From: Candidatus Accumulibacter sp. UBA704
Lineage (GTDB): Bacteria > Pseudomonadota > Gammaproteobacteria > Burkholderiales > Rhodocyclaceae
Length of the DNA: 64,000 nt
Reading direction: 5' to 3'
Assembly: GCA_002304785.1 (NCBI GenBank)
Contig: DBMG01000053.1
Span: 21,879 to 85,878, forward strand
The notes under the pieces were generated by a model, which saw only the letters and a program-made list of their open reading frames with translations, was not told where the DNA came from and ran no database searches. Shown in pieces: positions 1-9,071 of the stretch (position 1 is its first letter; every line of letters starts with the position of its first letter). The translations under genes were made by a program, and so were the position numbers.

Positions 1-641
1 AACTTGTGCAGCTTCTCGCTGACGCCGCCGCCGAGGATGATGAGGTCAGGCCAGAGCAGGTTCTCCATGGTGCACAGGTAGACATTGAGGCGCTCGCCCC
101 ACTCCTTCCACTTGAGATCCTTGGTCACGCGCACAGCTTCCGAGGCGTAGCGTTCCGCCTCGTGGCCATTCTCCAGATAGACGTGCCCCAATTCGGTGTT
201 CGGCTGCAGATGCCCTTCGCTGAAAAGCGCGGTGCCCAAGCCCGTGCCGATGGTGATGATCAACACCACACCGTCGTTGCCCTTGCCGGCGCCGAAGCGC
301 ATCTCGGCCATGCCCGCGACATCCGCGTCGTTGGCGATATGGAACGGCAAACTGGTCTGCTTGCGAAAATAGTCGGTAATCGGCAGGCCGATAAAGGACT
401 TGTCGATATTCGAGGCGGTGCGCGCGATACCGTGCTGGATCGCGGCGGGGAAACCCATGCCAACCGGACCTGTCCACTCGTGGTGCTTGAGCACGTCCTT
501 GAGCACGTCGCCGACGGCCATCGGGGTCGCCGGCTTGGGCGTGTCGATTCGGTGCCTCTCGCTGATCAATTCGCCGGTGGTTGTCTCGACAATGGCGGAC
601 TTGATTCCCGTACCACCGACGTCAATACCCAGTATTTGCAC
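1..641 (-). CDS. ppgK: Polyphosphate glucokinase-like ROK kinase (3' end outside window)
   Basis: Likely phosphorylates glucose to glucose-6-phosphate using polyphosphate and/or ATP in the cytoplasm. About 213 residues are visible, beginning at a GTG (641-639) with a GGAAGGAG Shine-Dalgarno just upstream; the C-terminus lies beyond base 1. The phosphate-binding motif [11 protein letters not shown] is at residues 5-15, the catalytic-Asp motif [12 protein letters not shown] near residue 110, the second phosphate loop [10 protein letters not shown] near 138 and TELGH near 156. As in actinobacterial PPGKs, no CxCGxxGC zinc motif follows TELGH, unlike ordinary ROK glucokinases and repressors. The phrases WTGPVG, NIDKS and RFGAGKG also match my memory of PPGK. 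It starts 22 bp after xylH, so it appears to be the last visible gene of the xylose operon. Polyphosphate as donor is inferred from family resemblance only. Confidence 0.82.
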   Translation of the reverse strand, partial: MQILGIDVGGTGIKSAIVETTTGELISERHRIDTPKPATPMAVGDVLKDVLKHHEWTGPVGMGFPAAIQHGIARTASNIDKSFIGLPITDYFRKQTSLPFHIANDADVAGMAEMRFGAGKGNDGVVLIITIGTGLGTALFSEGHLQPNTELGHVYLENGHEAERYASEAVRVTKDLKWKEWGERLNVYLCTMENLLWPDLIILGGGVSEKLHK

Positions 642-663
642 TTCGCGCTCCTTCCCGTCACTG

Positions 664-1815
664 TTACCGTTCGCTGCCCGCGCCGGAAATGACGTCGATC
701 CATACCGCCAACAACAGGATCGCGCCCTTTACGATCATCTGCCAGAACGATTCGACGCCAATCATGGACATGCCGTTGTCCAGGCTGGCCATGATCAGCG
801 CGCCGATCAACGCGCCATACACCGTTCCCACGCCACCGCGGCTGGAGGCACCGCCGATGAAGCATGAGGCAATTGCGTCGAGTTCTCCGAGAGTTCCCGC
901 CGACGGTGAACCGGCCGCCAGCCGCGCCGTGGTCGTCAATCCGGCGAAGGCGCACATGAGCCCCATCAGCCCGAACACGAGCATCTTCACCATACGCACG
1001 TTGACGCCGGACAGACGGGTCGCTTCGAGGTTGGAACCCACGGAATAGATGCGGCGCCCGAACACGGTCTGTTTGGCGAGGAAGCTGAAGATACCCAGGA
1101 TGATCAGCGTCACCAGGACGGGTACCGGGATGCCTTCGTAGAGGTTGAGCGTGTAGACGAAGCCAACGATCACCGCGCCGATCACCACCAGCTTGACGGC
1201 GTCCTGCCACAGCGGCGACACCGCGAGCCCGTGCTGGGCGCGGCCCGAGCGTGTCCTGAACGTCAGCACGGCCATCAGCGCGAACAGGCCGAGCCCGAGC
1301 AGGTTGCCGAACATCGTCGGCAGGTAGGCCTGCCCGATCATCACCAGAGCCGGCGATTCGAGCGGCACTGTCGTTCCCTTGGTGAGTCCGAGCAGGAGGC
1401 CGCGGAAAGCCAGGAAGCCGGCCAGGCTGACGATGAACGACGGCACCCGCAGGTAGGCCACCCAGTAGCCGTTGAACAGGCCGATGCCGACCCCCAGCAC
1501 GATCACGGTGACGATGGTCACGGGCACCGGGAAGTGGTACGTATAGTCCATGATCGCGGCGATCCCGCCGAGCAGGCCGAGCGACGCGCCGACAGACAGG
1601 TCGATTTCACCTGAGATGATGATGAACACCATGCCGGAGGCCAGCATGCCGGTGATCGCCATCTGCCGCAGCAGGTTGGAGAAGTTGCGCGGCGTCAGGA
1701 AGGCGCCGTCGGTGAGCTGTCCGAAGAACAGCCAGATCACCGCGATGGCGAACAGCAGCGCGAGAATCTTGTACTGGGAGAAAAACCGCTTCAGGTTGTG
1801 GGTTCCGATTGCCAT
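664..1815 (-). CDS. xylH: D-xylose ABC transporter permease XylH
   Basis: Inner-membrane permease of the xylose importer (BPD_transp_2 family), about 383 aa with roughly ten hydrophobic segments. It resembles E. coli XylH throughout: [19 protein letters not shown] near the N-terminus, [67 protein letters not shown] and a conserved C-terminal [13 protein letters not shown] stretch. I chose the ATG at 1815, preceded by GAGAGCGAAA. An in-frame ATG at 1854 overlapping the xylG stop as ATGA would add 13 residues that do not resemble the family. It works with XylF (binding protein) and XylG (ATPase), encoded just upstream. Confidence 0.93.
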   Translation of the reverse strand: MAIGTHNLKRFFSQYKILALLFAIAVIWLFFGQLTDGAFLTPRNFSNLLRQMAITGMLASGMVFIIISGEIDLSVGASLGLLGGIAAIMDYTYHFPVPVTIVTVIVLGVGIGLFNGYWVAYLRVPSFIVSLAGFLAFRGLLLGLTKGTTVPLESPALVMIGQAYLPTMFGNLLGLGLFALMAVLTFRTRSGRAQHGLAVSPLWQDAVKLVVIGAVIVGFVYTLNLYEGIPVPVLVTLIILGIFSFLAKQTVFGRRIYSVGSNLEATRLSGVNVRMVKMLVFGLMGLMCAFAGLTTTARLAAGSPSAGTLGELDAIASCFIGGASSRGGVGTVYGALIGALIMASLDNGMSMIGVESFWQMIVKGAILLLAVWIDVISGAGSER

Positions 1816-1850
1816 TTTCGCTCTCTCTGGAAGACGTGACGTGCAGCCGC

Positions 1851-3389
1851 TCAAGCGGCCAATTCGGAGGACTGGCCGAGGGCGGCGGTAAGCACCTGCT
1901 CCTGGGTCAATCCCTCATTGATGAAATCACCGCGCAACTGCCCTTCGCCGATCACCAGCACGCGGTCGGAAATGCCCAGCACCTCCGGCAATTCCGAACT
2001 GATCATGATGATCGACAGGCCCTGCTTGACCAGCTCGAACATGAGCTTGTAGATCTCGTACTTGGCGCCAACGTCGACGCCGCGCGTCGGCTCGTCGAGG
2101 ATCAGCACCTTGGGATTGGGCAGCAGCATCTTCGACAGCACGGCCTTCTGCTGATTGCCGCCGGAGAGCCCGCGGATGGGCAAGTCAGGCGACGCCGTCT
2201 TGATGCGCATGCGGGCGATCGACTTCTCGATCTGATGCAATTCCTTCTCGGAGTTGATCACGCCGTATCTGGCGTAGTCCTTGAGAACTGCCATCGTGAT
2301 ATTGGCCCCGACGCCCTGCAGGGGGACGATGCCGTGGCGCTTGCGGTCCTCGGGCACTAGGCAGATGCCCTGCATCACCGCGGAGCGCGGTGAATCGACC
2401 GAGATCTGTTTGCCGTCGAGCCACAGTTCGGCGTCGTATTGGCCCGGATAGCAGCCGAAGATGGCCATCGCCAGTTCGGTGCGTCCGGCGCCGACCAGTC
2501 CAGCCACACCGAGGATTTCGCCCTTGCGCAGCGTAAAAGAGATGTTGTCGACCCGCTTGCGCCGGGGATTGTTGACGTCCAGGCAGGTCACGTTGCGTGC
2601 CTCGAAGAACACCTCGCCGATCGGGTGCTCCTCGCGCGGGAAGAGGTTCTTGATCTCGCGCCCGACCATCATGGTGATGATCTCGTTGGTGTCCATGCCG
2701 CTCATCGGCCGCGTGCCGACGTGCGCGCCGTCGCGGATCACGCTGATGGTGTCGCAGACGGCGGCGATCTCGTCCAGCTTGTGGGAAATCATCACGCAGG
2801 CCACACCCTTGCGCTTCAGGTCGCGGATGATGTCCAGCAGGATTTCGGTCTCGGCCTTGGTCAGCGAGGACGTCGGTTCGTCGAGGATCAGCAGCTTGGC
2901 CCTCTTGTTCAACGCCTTGGCGATCTCGATCAGCTGCTGATGGCCGCCGCCATAGTGATACACGGGCAGCGCCACGTTGACGTCGGGCATCTTGAGCTCG
3001 GCCATCAACTCCTCGGCGCGCTTGTACATCGCCGAATAGTTCATCAGTCCGCCGGGCAACCTGATCTCGTTGCCCATGAAGATGTTCTCGGCCACCGACA
3101 GCTGGGGCACCAGCATCAGTTCCTGGTGGATGATGACGATCCCGGCCTCTTCCGTCTGGCGGATCGTGTGCGCCTTGAGCTCCTTGCCTTCCCAGAAGAT
3201 CTGGCCTTGCCACGTGCCATACGGATACACCGCCGACAACACCTTCATCAGCGTCGACTTGCCGGCACCGTTCTCGCCGCACAAGCCCACCACCTCGCCC
3301 GGACGTACCTTGAGATCGATCCCGTCGAGCGCCTTTACGCCGTTGAAGTCCTTGACGATCCCCCGCATATCCAGAAGATATTCGGACAT
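1851..3389 (-). CDS. xylG: D-xylose ABC transporter ATP-binding protein XylG
   Basis: Tandem-ATPase subunit of the xylose importer, about 512 aa. The first ABC domain has Walker [10 protein letters not shown] (residues 38-46), the XylG-type signature [15 protein letters not shown] and Walker [13 protein letters not shown]. The second has a degenerate Walker A (GLVGAGRTE), signature [13 protein letters not shown] and Walker [15 protein letters not shown], the usual asymmetry of sugar importers of this class. The start is the ATG at 3389 behind a GGGGGAATC Shine-Dalgarno, rather than an in-frame start seven codons earlier. It lies between xylF and xylH in one minus-strand operon, with an inverted repeat in the xylF-xylG gap. 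Confidence 0.94.
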   Translation of the reverse strand: MSEYLLDMRGIVKDFNGVKALDGIDLKVRPGEVVGLCGENGAGKSTLMKVLSAVYPYGTWQGQIFWEGKELKAHTIRQTEEAGIVIIHQELMLVPQLSVAENIFMGNEIRLPGGLMNYSAMYKRAEELMAELKMPDVNVALPVYHYGGGHQQLIEIAKALNKRAKLLILDEPTSSLTKAETEILLDIIRDLKRKGVACVMISHKLDEIAAVCDTISVIRDGAHVGTRPMSGMDTNEIITMMVGREIKNLFPREEHPIGEVFFEARNVTCLDVNNPRRKRVDNISFTLRKGEILGVAGLVGAGRTELAMAIFGCYPGQYDAELWLDGKQISVDSPRSAVMQGICLVPEDRKRHGIVPLQGVGANITMAVLKDYARYGVINSEKELHQIEKSIARMRIKTASPDLPIRGLSGGNQQKAVLSKMLLPNPKVLILDEPTRGVDVGAKYEIYKLMFELVKQGLSIIMISSELPEVLGISDRVLVIGEGQLRGDFINEGLTQEQVLTAALGQSSELAA

Positions 3390-3462
3390 GATTCCCCCGC
3401 CTCGCGACACAGTCTTGTTCGATGCATCCGGGCGGAATGCTTGCCCGGAATCGGTTGATCCG

Positions 3463-3493
3463 CAGGTCGGGCAGCGCGAGCTATCCCGACCTG
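3463..3493 (-). repeat. Intercistronic inverted repeat between xylF and xylG
   Basis: CAGGTCGGG at 3463-3471 and its perfect complement CCCGACCTG at 3485-3493 can form a 9-bp stem with a 13-nt loop in the xylF-xylG gap, just after the xylF stop. A stable stem after the binding-protein gene is a common way to protect or terminate the proximal mRNA, so that binding protein is made in excess over the membrane components. No run of U follows, so partial termination or 3'-end protection is more likely than full termination. The function is inferred. Confidence 0.5.
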
Positions 3494-3509
3494 TTCCAGT
3501 TTTACGCCA

Positions 3510-4523
3510 TTACTTCAGACCAAGCTGTTCCTTGGTGTAGAAGCCGTCCTTGACCAGCAGATCCATATTGGCCTTGGTGACCACGATCGGATCGAGCAGG
3601 ATCTGCTCGACGCCGCCTTCGGCTTTCTCGGGCTTGTAGTTGACCTTCTCGCCCTTGACCAGCGCGACAGAGACCTTGGCCGCTTCCGTGGCGATCAGGC
3701 GCAGCGACTTGTAGACGGTCATCGTCTGGGTTCCCGCGAGAATGCGCTTGCACGCGGCAAGTTCCGCGTCCTGCCCGGTGACCGGAACCTTGCCCGCCAG
3801 TTTCTGCCCGGCCAGCGCCTGGATGATCCCGCCGGCTGTCCCGTCGTTCGGGCCGAGGAAGCCGTCGATCTTGTTCTGGTGCTGGGTCAGGACATTTTCG
3901 GTGATCGACAGGGCGTTGGCCGGCAGCCAGTCCTTGACGGACTGTTCGCCGAGGATCTTGACCTTGCCGCTCTTGATCGCGGGATCCATGGCCTTCATGG
4001 CGCCTGCCTTGAACAGTTTGGCGTTGTTGTCGCCGGGATCGCCGGAGAGGACATAAACGTTTCCACCGTTCGGCATGGCCTGCATCAGCGCTTCACCCTG
4101 CATGTAGCCGACGCGCTCGTTGTCGAACGAGATGTACACGTCGACGTCCGGGCTCTTGATCAGACGGTCGTACGAGACGACCTTGATGCCGGCCTTCTTG
4201 GCTTCCTTGAGCACATTGGTCAGCGTCGATTGATCCTTCGGCACGATCACCAGCACATCGACCTTCCGCGAGATCAGGTTTTCGATCTGGGAAACCTGCT
4301 TGGCGGTGTCGCCGTCGGCCGACTGCACGCTGACTGTCGCACCGAGCTTCTTGGCGGCCTCGATGAAGAAATCACGGTCGCGCGCCCAGCGTTCGACGCG
4401 CAGATCGTCGATCGAGAAGCCGATCACGGGCTTTTCCTTGGAGGCGAAGGCAGGCATTGAAACACATGCCGCGGCAGCAACAAGAACGGACAGAACGGTA
4501 CGGCGAATGGAAAAACGACTCAT
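3510..4523 (-). CDS. xylF: D-xylose periplasmic binding protein XylF
   Basis: Periplasmic sugar-binding protein (type 1 periplasmic-binding fold), about 337 aa, that delivers D-xylose to XylGH. It begins with a Sec signal peptide (SIRRTVLSVLVAAAACVSMPAFA, written here only as residues 4-26, cleaved before SKEKP). Family features include GFSIDDLRVERWARD, a stretch with ADGDTAKQVSQIENLI, LGEQSVKDWLP, DGFLGPNDGTAGGI and VPVTGQDAEL. The start is the ATG at 4523, 7 nt after AAGGAGA; an upstream in-frame start at 4553 is less likely. It follows xylB and precedes xylG. Glucose or a related pentose as ligand cannot be excluded from sequence. Confidence 0.93.
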   Translation of the reverse strand: MSRFSIRRTVLSVLVAAAACVSMPAFASKEKPVIGFSIDDLRVERWARDRDFFIEAAKKLGATVSVQSADGDTAKQVSQIENLISRKVDVLVIVPKDQSTLTNVLKEAKKAGIKVVSYDRLIKSPDVDVYISFDNERVGYMQGEALMQAMPNGGNVYVLSGDPGDNNAKLFKAGAMKAMDPAIKSGKVKILGEQSVKDWLPANALSITENVLTQHQNKIDGFLGPNDGTAGGIIQALAGQKLAGKVPVTGQDAELAACKRILAGTQTMTVYKSLRLIATEAAKVSVALVKGEKVNYKPEKAEGGVEQILLDPIVVTKANMDLLVKDGFYTKEQLGLK

Positions 4524-4631
4524 CTGAATCTCCTTGAATTTAAGAGGGGACAAATGCCCCGACCATGACCACTACGTTATTCAGCAGCAAAATTGCAATG
4601 AACCATCAGACTTCAACCACCCAAACCTGCG

Positions 4632-6107
4632 TCACGCCGCACCGATCGCAAACAGATCTTTCAGGCGCGGATAGAGCTCCCGGAATTTCCCGTATCGAGG
4701 AAGCACGCGCTCAAGCTGCGCTGCGTCCGGCGCGAACAACCTGTTCACCGCCGGGGCGACACAGACCTCTACCTCATTCCCTCCGGCGGCCAGCCAACCC
4801 AGGCGAGCGGCCCCCAGCGCCCCGCCGGCCTCGGCCCCTTGCATCGTAACAATCTCGGTTTGCAGGCACGTCGCCAGCAATTGAGCCCACTCCGGACTCC
4901 TCGACCCACCTCCGACCAGAGACATTCTTCCGACTCGCGTTCCAGCGGCACGCAGTGCGGCAATACCGTCGAGGATGCCAAACGCCACGCCTTCGAGTAC
5001 CGAGTAGGCCAGGCTGGCTGCCGAAGTTTCGTGATCCATGCCGAAGAAGACGCCGCGCGCCGTCGCGTCGTTGTGCGGCGTACGTTCGCCGGAAAGATAG
5101 GGGAGGAAGACCGGGGCACGATCGAGCGCCTCGGGCGGCAGCGCCTTCATCTGTTCCAGCAGGCTCTCCTCGTCGCTGGCCCCGGTCAGGCGCGTGACCC
5201 AGGACAGGCAGCTGGCCGCCGAGAGCATCACGCTCATCTGGTGCCAGCGCTCCGGAAGGGCATGGCAGAAGGCATGGACCGCCGATTCCGGATTGGGTCG
5301 GAAACGATCGGTCACGACGAAGGAGACACCACTCGTCCCCAGCGAAATGAAGCCGTCGCCCGGCGACACGGCGCCGATGCCGACCGCGCTGGCCGCATTG
5401 TCGCCGCCACCGCCAGCCACGATCACGCCCGGCGCCAACCCCCAGGATTGCGCCACGGCGGGAAGCACGGTGCCGGAAACGTCGCTGCCTTCCACCAGGC
5501 GCGGCATGTGGCGACGCGCCAACCCGGTCGCCGCGAGGAGATCATCCGACCAGTCGCGCCGCGCGACATCCAGCCACAGCGTGCCGGCCGCATCGGACAT
5601 GTCGCTGGCCTTCTCGCCGGTCAGGCAAAGGCGGAGATAATCCTTGGGCAGCAGTACGGAAGCGATACGGGAAAAGACTTCGGGTTCGTTCTTCGCCACC
5701 CAGACGAGTTTGGGCGCAGTAAAGCCCGGCATGGCGAGGTTCCCCGCCACGGCCGGAAGCGCAGGAAAACGCGAGGTCAGCTCGAGACATTCGGCGTCCG
5801 CGCGGGTGTCGTTCCAGAGAATGGCTGGCCTGAGAACCCGATCGCTCGCGTCAACGAGCGTCGCCCCATGCATCTGGCCGGAAAGGCCTATCGCGCGGAT
5901 CGCCGCAAACGACTCCGGGACTATCTCGCGCAACCGAGCGGCGGCACGGCAAGCGGCATCCCACCAGTGCGAAGGATCCTGCTCCGACCACGAGGGCCTT
6001 GGGCGGGAAATCGGGATTTTCTCGCCGGCAACCGCCACGATCCGGTGCGTATCCGACAGCAGAAGCAGCTTGACCTCGGACGTACCCAGGTCGATTCCCA
6101 AGAACAT
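4632..6107 (-). CDS. xylB: Xylulokinase XylB
   Basis: FGGY-family kinase, about 491 aa, converting D-xylulose plus ATP to xylulose-5-phosphate, which enters the pentose phosphate pathway. It parallels E. coli XylB closely: GIDLGTSEVKLLLL at the N-terminus, SGQMHGATLVDA, LRPAILWNDTRAD, MPGFTAPKLVWV, VLLPKDYLRL, SDAAGTLWLDV, AGGGGDNAASAVG and the FGGY signature region FLPYLSGERTPHND. The start is the ATG at 6107 after GGAGGG; a GTG at 6119 is an alternative. It is the first structural gene after the xylR-xylB gap, with an operator-like site about 120 bp upstream. No xylA (isomerase) is in the window; it may lie beyond the left edge or elsewhere. Confidence 0.95.
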   Translation of the reverse strand: MFLGIDLGTSEVKLLLLSDTHRIVAVAGEKIPISRPRPSWSEQDPSHWWDAACRAAARLREIVPESFAAIRAIGLSGQMHGATLVDASDRVLRPAILWNDTRADAECLELTSRFPALPAVAGNLAMPGFTAPKLVWVAKNEPEVFSRIASVLLPKDYLRLCLTGEKASDMSDAAGTLWLDVARRDWSDDLLAATGLARRHMPRLVEGSDVSGTVLPAVAQSWGLAPGVIVAGGGGDNAASAVGIGAVSPGDGFISLGTSGVSFVVTDRFRPNPESAVHAFCHALPERWHQMSVMLSAASCLSWVTRLTGASDEESLLEQMKALPPEALDRAPVFLPYLSGERTPHNDATARGVFFGMDHETSAASLAYSVLEGVAFGILDGIAALRAAGTRVGRMSLVGGGSRSPEWAQLLATCLQTEIVTMQGAEAGGALGAARLGWLAAGGNEVEVCVAPAVNRLFAPDAAQLERVLPRYGKFRELYPRLKDLFAIGAA

Positions 6108-6330
6108 TGCACCCTCCACTCACTTGCGACCATTGTTTTCGTCGCTTGGTGTAGATCCCTGACTTGCCGGTGTTAACTGTGGAAACCCTTTGCTATCCGG
6201 ATAACCACTTTTCGAGAAACAAACATTAGTTCATTAGTCGTACAAATGCAAGATTTTTTTGCCGGGCAATACTGTCCGACCGTCAGCAAACCTCCTCGGC
6301 TGCCTCGGCGCATCCCCGGCAGGAAGCGCC
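6108..6330. other. xylR-xylB intergenic region
   Basis: About 220 bp between the xylR stop and the xylB start on the minus strand. Besides the operator-like site and putative TTGCAT-N17-TAATGT promoter (both at about 6225-6251) I see no gene. A short T run at 6253-6260 appears as an A run on the transcribed minus strand, so it is not a terminator signal for xylR. Confidence 0.4.
6225..6243 (-). promoter_or_regulatory. Candidate XylR operator upstream of xylB
   Basis: The plus-strand sequence attagttcattagtcgtac matches the site upstream of xylR (7552-7570) at 15 of 19 positions. On the minus strand each copy has two direct ACTAA units spaced 8 bp apart. ACTAA is also the half-site core of the known Bacillus XylR (ROK) operators. 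On the minus strand a TTGCAT hexamer, 17-nt spacer and TAATGT could form a sigma70 promoter overlapping the site, a natural position for repression. Binding by XylR is inferred. Confidence 0.5.
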
Positions 6331-7530
6331 CTAACGTTCGTGAAACCTGAATTCCATGGGGCGCAGCAGGACATGCCTGACCAGCGCGGCGGCACCGATG
6401 GCGATCGACCGGGTTCCGAATCGCGCCAGCCTGATGTCAGGAAGTTGCAGCGCGCAATCCTGCGCATACGCTTCAAGGCACGACCGGGCGGCGTCCAGGA
6501 ATGGCGCGCCCAACTCGCACACCGGCCCGCCTATCACCACGCGCCCCGGGTTGAAATACATCCACAGATTCTGGATCAGGACGCCAAGATAACGCCCAGC
6601 CCGTTTCACCGACAGTAGCGCCCCCTCATCCTCGCGATCCAACAATCGGCGGATGGTTTCGACGGACAGCATATCCTCTGCGTGGCCGGAAATGCGGGTG
6701 CTGATCGCCTTCAACCCGATGAACGCCTCGGCACAACCGCGGCGCCCGCAAGAGCACACCGGCCCCTCGAGTTGAAGAATCGAATGCCCCACTTCACCCG
6801 CAAAGCCATCGGCACCGAGGAACAAGCGGTCGCGAACCACCACGCCGGCTCCGACGCCGACACCCAACCCGAGATAGATCAACGGATCGGGCACCGGCGC
6901 CTCGCCGAATTCATATTCACCCAGCGCCGCCACGTCGAAATCGTTCTGGACAAAAATCGGCAGATCTTCCACGCCGAGAGAGGCCAATTCAATAGAAAGC
7001 TCCGACCGGAATGCCACATCGCGCCACGCCAGATTCGGCGCCAACTTGACCACCCCTTGCTGGGTCAACACCGCACCGGGCACCCCGACACCGATTCCCA
7101 GCAAGCGACGCCCGCCTCTCCTTGCTTGCTCCACCAGATTGCCAACAAGACGCGCCAGTTGCCGGATCACGATCTCCGGGCGCCCTCCGGCCAGAGGTTC
7201 CGCAATTTCACTTATCACCTCTCCGGTCAACGAAACTGCCAGCACGCTCAGATTGTCCAGACTGACATCCGCCCCGATCAGGGCCAGGCGGGAACCGTCG
7301 ATGGACAAAGGAGTCGGGCGTCGGCCGGCAGTGCCGGTAGCCTGCACGTCCGATTCGACCATCCACCCCTCGTCGATCAGATCCTGGACAAGCAGGCTCA
7401 CCGTCGATTTCGTCAGCCCCGTTTCCTTCGCCAGATCAGCGCGCGACAGCCCGGGCTGGCGCTGCACGACGCGCACCAGCGCCATTCTGTTGATCTCGCG
7501 CAACAAACTCTGATCACCGGTTATCGTCAT
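6331..7530 (-). CDS. xylR: ROK-family xylose repressor XylR
   Basis: Transcriptional regulator of the NagC/XylR ROK family, 399 aa. A winged helix-turn-helix occupies about residues 28-60 (LSRADLAKETGLTKSTVSLL), followed by the ROK sugar-kinase-like domain with the phosphate-loop-like IGADVSLDNL, VQNDFDVAALGE, GVGVGAGVVV, GEVGHSILQ and the zinc motif CSCGRRGCAEAF. It presumably represses the xyl operon and is relieved by xylose; the ligand is inferred from the neighbouring xylBFGH genes. The start is the ATG at 7530. It shares the strand of xylB but is separated from it by about 220 bp containing one of two repeated operator-like sites; the other copy sits 22 bp upstream of its own start, suggesting autoregulation. 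Confidence 0.9.
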   Translation of the reverse strand: MTITGDQSLLREINRMALVRVVQRQPGLSRADLAKETGLTKSTVSLLVQDLIDEGWMVESDVQATGTAGRRPTPLSIDGSRLALIGADVSLDNLSVLAVSLTGEVISEIAEPLAGGRPEIVIRQLARLVGNLVEQARRGGRRLLGIGVGVPGAVLTQQGVVKLAPNLAWRDVAFRSELSIELASLGVEDLPIFVQNDFDVAALGEYEFGEAPVPDPLIYLGLGVGVGAGVVVRDRLFLGADGFAGEVGHSILQLEGPVCSCGRRGCAEAFIGLKAISTRISGHAEDMLSVETIRRLLDREDEGALLSVKRAGRYLGVLIQNLWMYFNPGRVVIGGPVCELGAPFLDAARSCLEAYAQDCALQLPDIRLARFGTRSIAIGAAALVRHVLLRPMEFRFHER

Positions 7531-7551
7531 GGCCCACCGAACGGAATCGCA

Positions 7552-7570
7552 ATTAGTATTTTAGTCGCAC
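7552..7570 (-). promoter_or_regulatory. Candidate XylR operator upstream of xylR
   Basis: The plus-strand sequence attagtattttagtcgcac is the second copy of the motif at 6225-6243. It lies 22-40 bp before the xylR start codon in an AT-rich stretch with TAAAAT and TACTAAT hexamers that could serve as a -10 element. The conserved pairs of ACTAA units suggest that one protein binds both sites. The position fits negative autoregulation. Confidence 0.45.
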
Positions 7571-7721
7571 TATTATCGATCCTCCGTGCCGAAGAATCAA
7601 ACTCCGATCTACAGGGAAAGCACGGAGAGATCATATCGACTCAGCTTTCTCCGCACGGGGTGCTAAGATTAAGATCGACATTCATGATTCGGTCATGACC
7701 GACCGCCGAAAGGGAACCATC

Positions 7722-8990
7722 ATGCCTGACAACGATTTGCCGGATGTTTTTCTTGGCCGCCAGCCGATCCTCGATCGCCATCAGCAGTTGTTCGCCTATG
7801 AACTGCTCTTTCGCAGCGGCAGCGCCGAAAAGGGGAACTTTGCCAGTTTCATCGACGGCAATCAGGCCACGGCCACCGTCATCATCAATGCTTTCACTGA
7901 ATTCTCGCTGGCCGACGCACTAGGGCCGTACCAAGGGTTCATCAAGGTCGACGAAGGCCTGCTGTTCAGCGACCTGATCAACGCGCTGCCGCCGCATACG
8001 GTGGTTCTGGAAATCCTCGATACGGTAGCCCAGACACAGGACATGATCGCCCGCTGCGAACAGTTGCGCCAGGCCGGCTACATCCTGGCCACGCACGTGC
8101 GCCCGGAGACGCTCGATCTCGACAACAAGCCGCTGCTCAGGATCGCCGAAGTCATCAAGGTCGACGTCAGCCGGGTTGAACCGGAACGCCTGAAGCAACT
8201 GACACCCTCGCTGAAACCCTTGCGCAAGACCTTGCTGGCCGAAAAGGTCGAAAGCAACGACCAGATGAAGCTGTGCCATGACCTTGGCTTCGATCTTTTC
8301 CAGGGTTACTACTTCGCCCGTCCGACGGTGATCCAGGGCAAACGCCTGCAAAGCTCGGAAATGGCGCTGCTGCGCCTGCTCGGGCTAATCAGCCAGGACG
8401 CAGATACCGCGGAGATCGAGAAGGTGTTCAAGCAGGAACCGGTGCTGACCCTCAACCTGCTGCGCCTGACGAATTCGGCTGGCAGCGGCCTGCCCACGAA
8501 GATCACCTCGCTGCGCCACGCCATCACCATTCTCGGCCGGCGCCAGTTGCTGCGCTGGCTGCAATTGCTTCTCTACAGTGGGGCATCGAGTTCGGCGCCG
8601 GTGGTCAACCCATTGCTGCAGCTTGCCGCGACGCGCGGCCGGCTGATGGAGTTGCTGGTGGATAGAACCCCCGCCGGCAAGCAGGGCGGTCGCGATTTGA
8701 TCGACCAGGCCTTCATGGTCGGAATCCTCTCGTTGATGCCGACATTGACCGGTACGAGCATGCGCGAAATCCTTTCCCAGCTCTCTCTCGCCAAGCCGGT
8801 CAACGATGCACTCGGGGAACGCCAGGGCGTGCTCGGCGACCTGCTCAACCTGGTCGAATCGCTGGAAAACGAAGATCGCGCGAAGGCCGGAGAGGTATTG
8901 CTGCGTCTGCCGGACATCGACGCCAACTACGCCAACAGTTGCCTGACGCGGGCGCTCGCCTGGGCCAACAGCCTGGCCCGCGAATCCTGA
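7722..8990 (+). CDS. EAL-HDOD signalling protein (first of three)
   Basis: YuxH-type protein, about 422 aa, with an N-terminal EAL-like domain (residues ~8-200) and a C-terminal HDOD domain (~205-400). EAL-family landmarks are YELLFR, VVLEILDT, VIKVDVS, LLAEKVES and LFQGYYFARP, but the metal-binding DD motif is replaced by THVRPE, so phosphodiesterase activity is unlikely. The HDOD part has LLRLTNSAGSGL, ITSLRHAITILGRRQLLRWLQLLL and LLQLAATRGRLMELL. I start at the ATG at 7722 behind AAGGGAACC rather than an in-frame start at 7695. It shares most motifs with the next two genes, so tandem duplication is likely. It probably acts as a c-di-GMP-linked or protein-interaction signalling component; its partner is unknown. 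Confidence 0.88.
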   Translation: MPDNDLPDVFLGRQPILDRHQQLFAYELLFRSGSAEKGNFASFIDGNQATATVIINAFTEFSLADALGPYQGFIKVDEGLLFSDLINALPPHTVVLEILDTVAQTQDMIARCEQLRQAGYILATHVRPETLDLDNKPLLRIAEVIKVDVSRVEPERLKQLTPSLKPLRKTLLAEKVESNDQMKLCHDLGFDLFQGYYFARPTVIQGKRLQSSEMALLRLLGLISQDADTAEIEKVFKQEPVLTLNLLRLTNSAGSGLPTKITSLRHAITILGRRQLLRWLQLLLYSGASSSAPVVNPLLQLAATRGRLMELLVDRTPAGKQGGRDLIDQAFMVGILSLMPTLTGTSMREILSQLSLAKPVNDALGERQGVLGDLLNLVESLENEDRAKAGEVLLRLPDIDANYANSCLTRALAWANSLARES

Positions 8991-9071
8991 ACACATCCCG
9001 ATCACTGCGATCGGACGAACACCTATACAATAACCCGCCATCGATCACTGACCGAAGGCGCCTGAGACAAC

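Noticed and set aside
6..692. 228-codon open frame on the plus strand over the left-edge kinase
   Set aside because: It is the complement of a clear ROK kinase; the translation has no recognisable motif and the GC-rich third positions produce long antisense frames.
1815..1854. ATGA overlap as the xylH start
   Set aside because: The extra 13 residues do not resemble XylH, and a better-placed ATG with GAGAGCG upstream lies at 1815.
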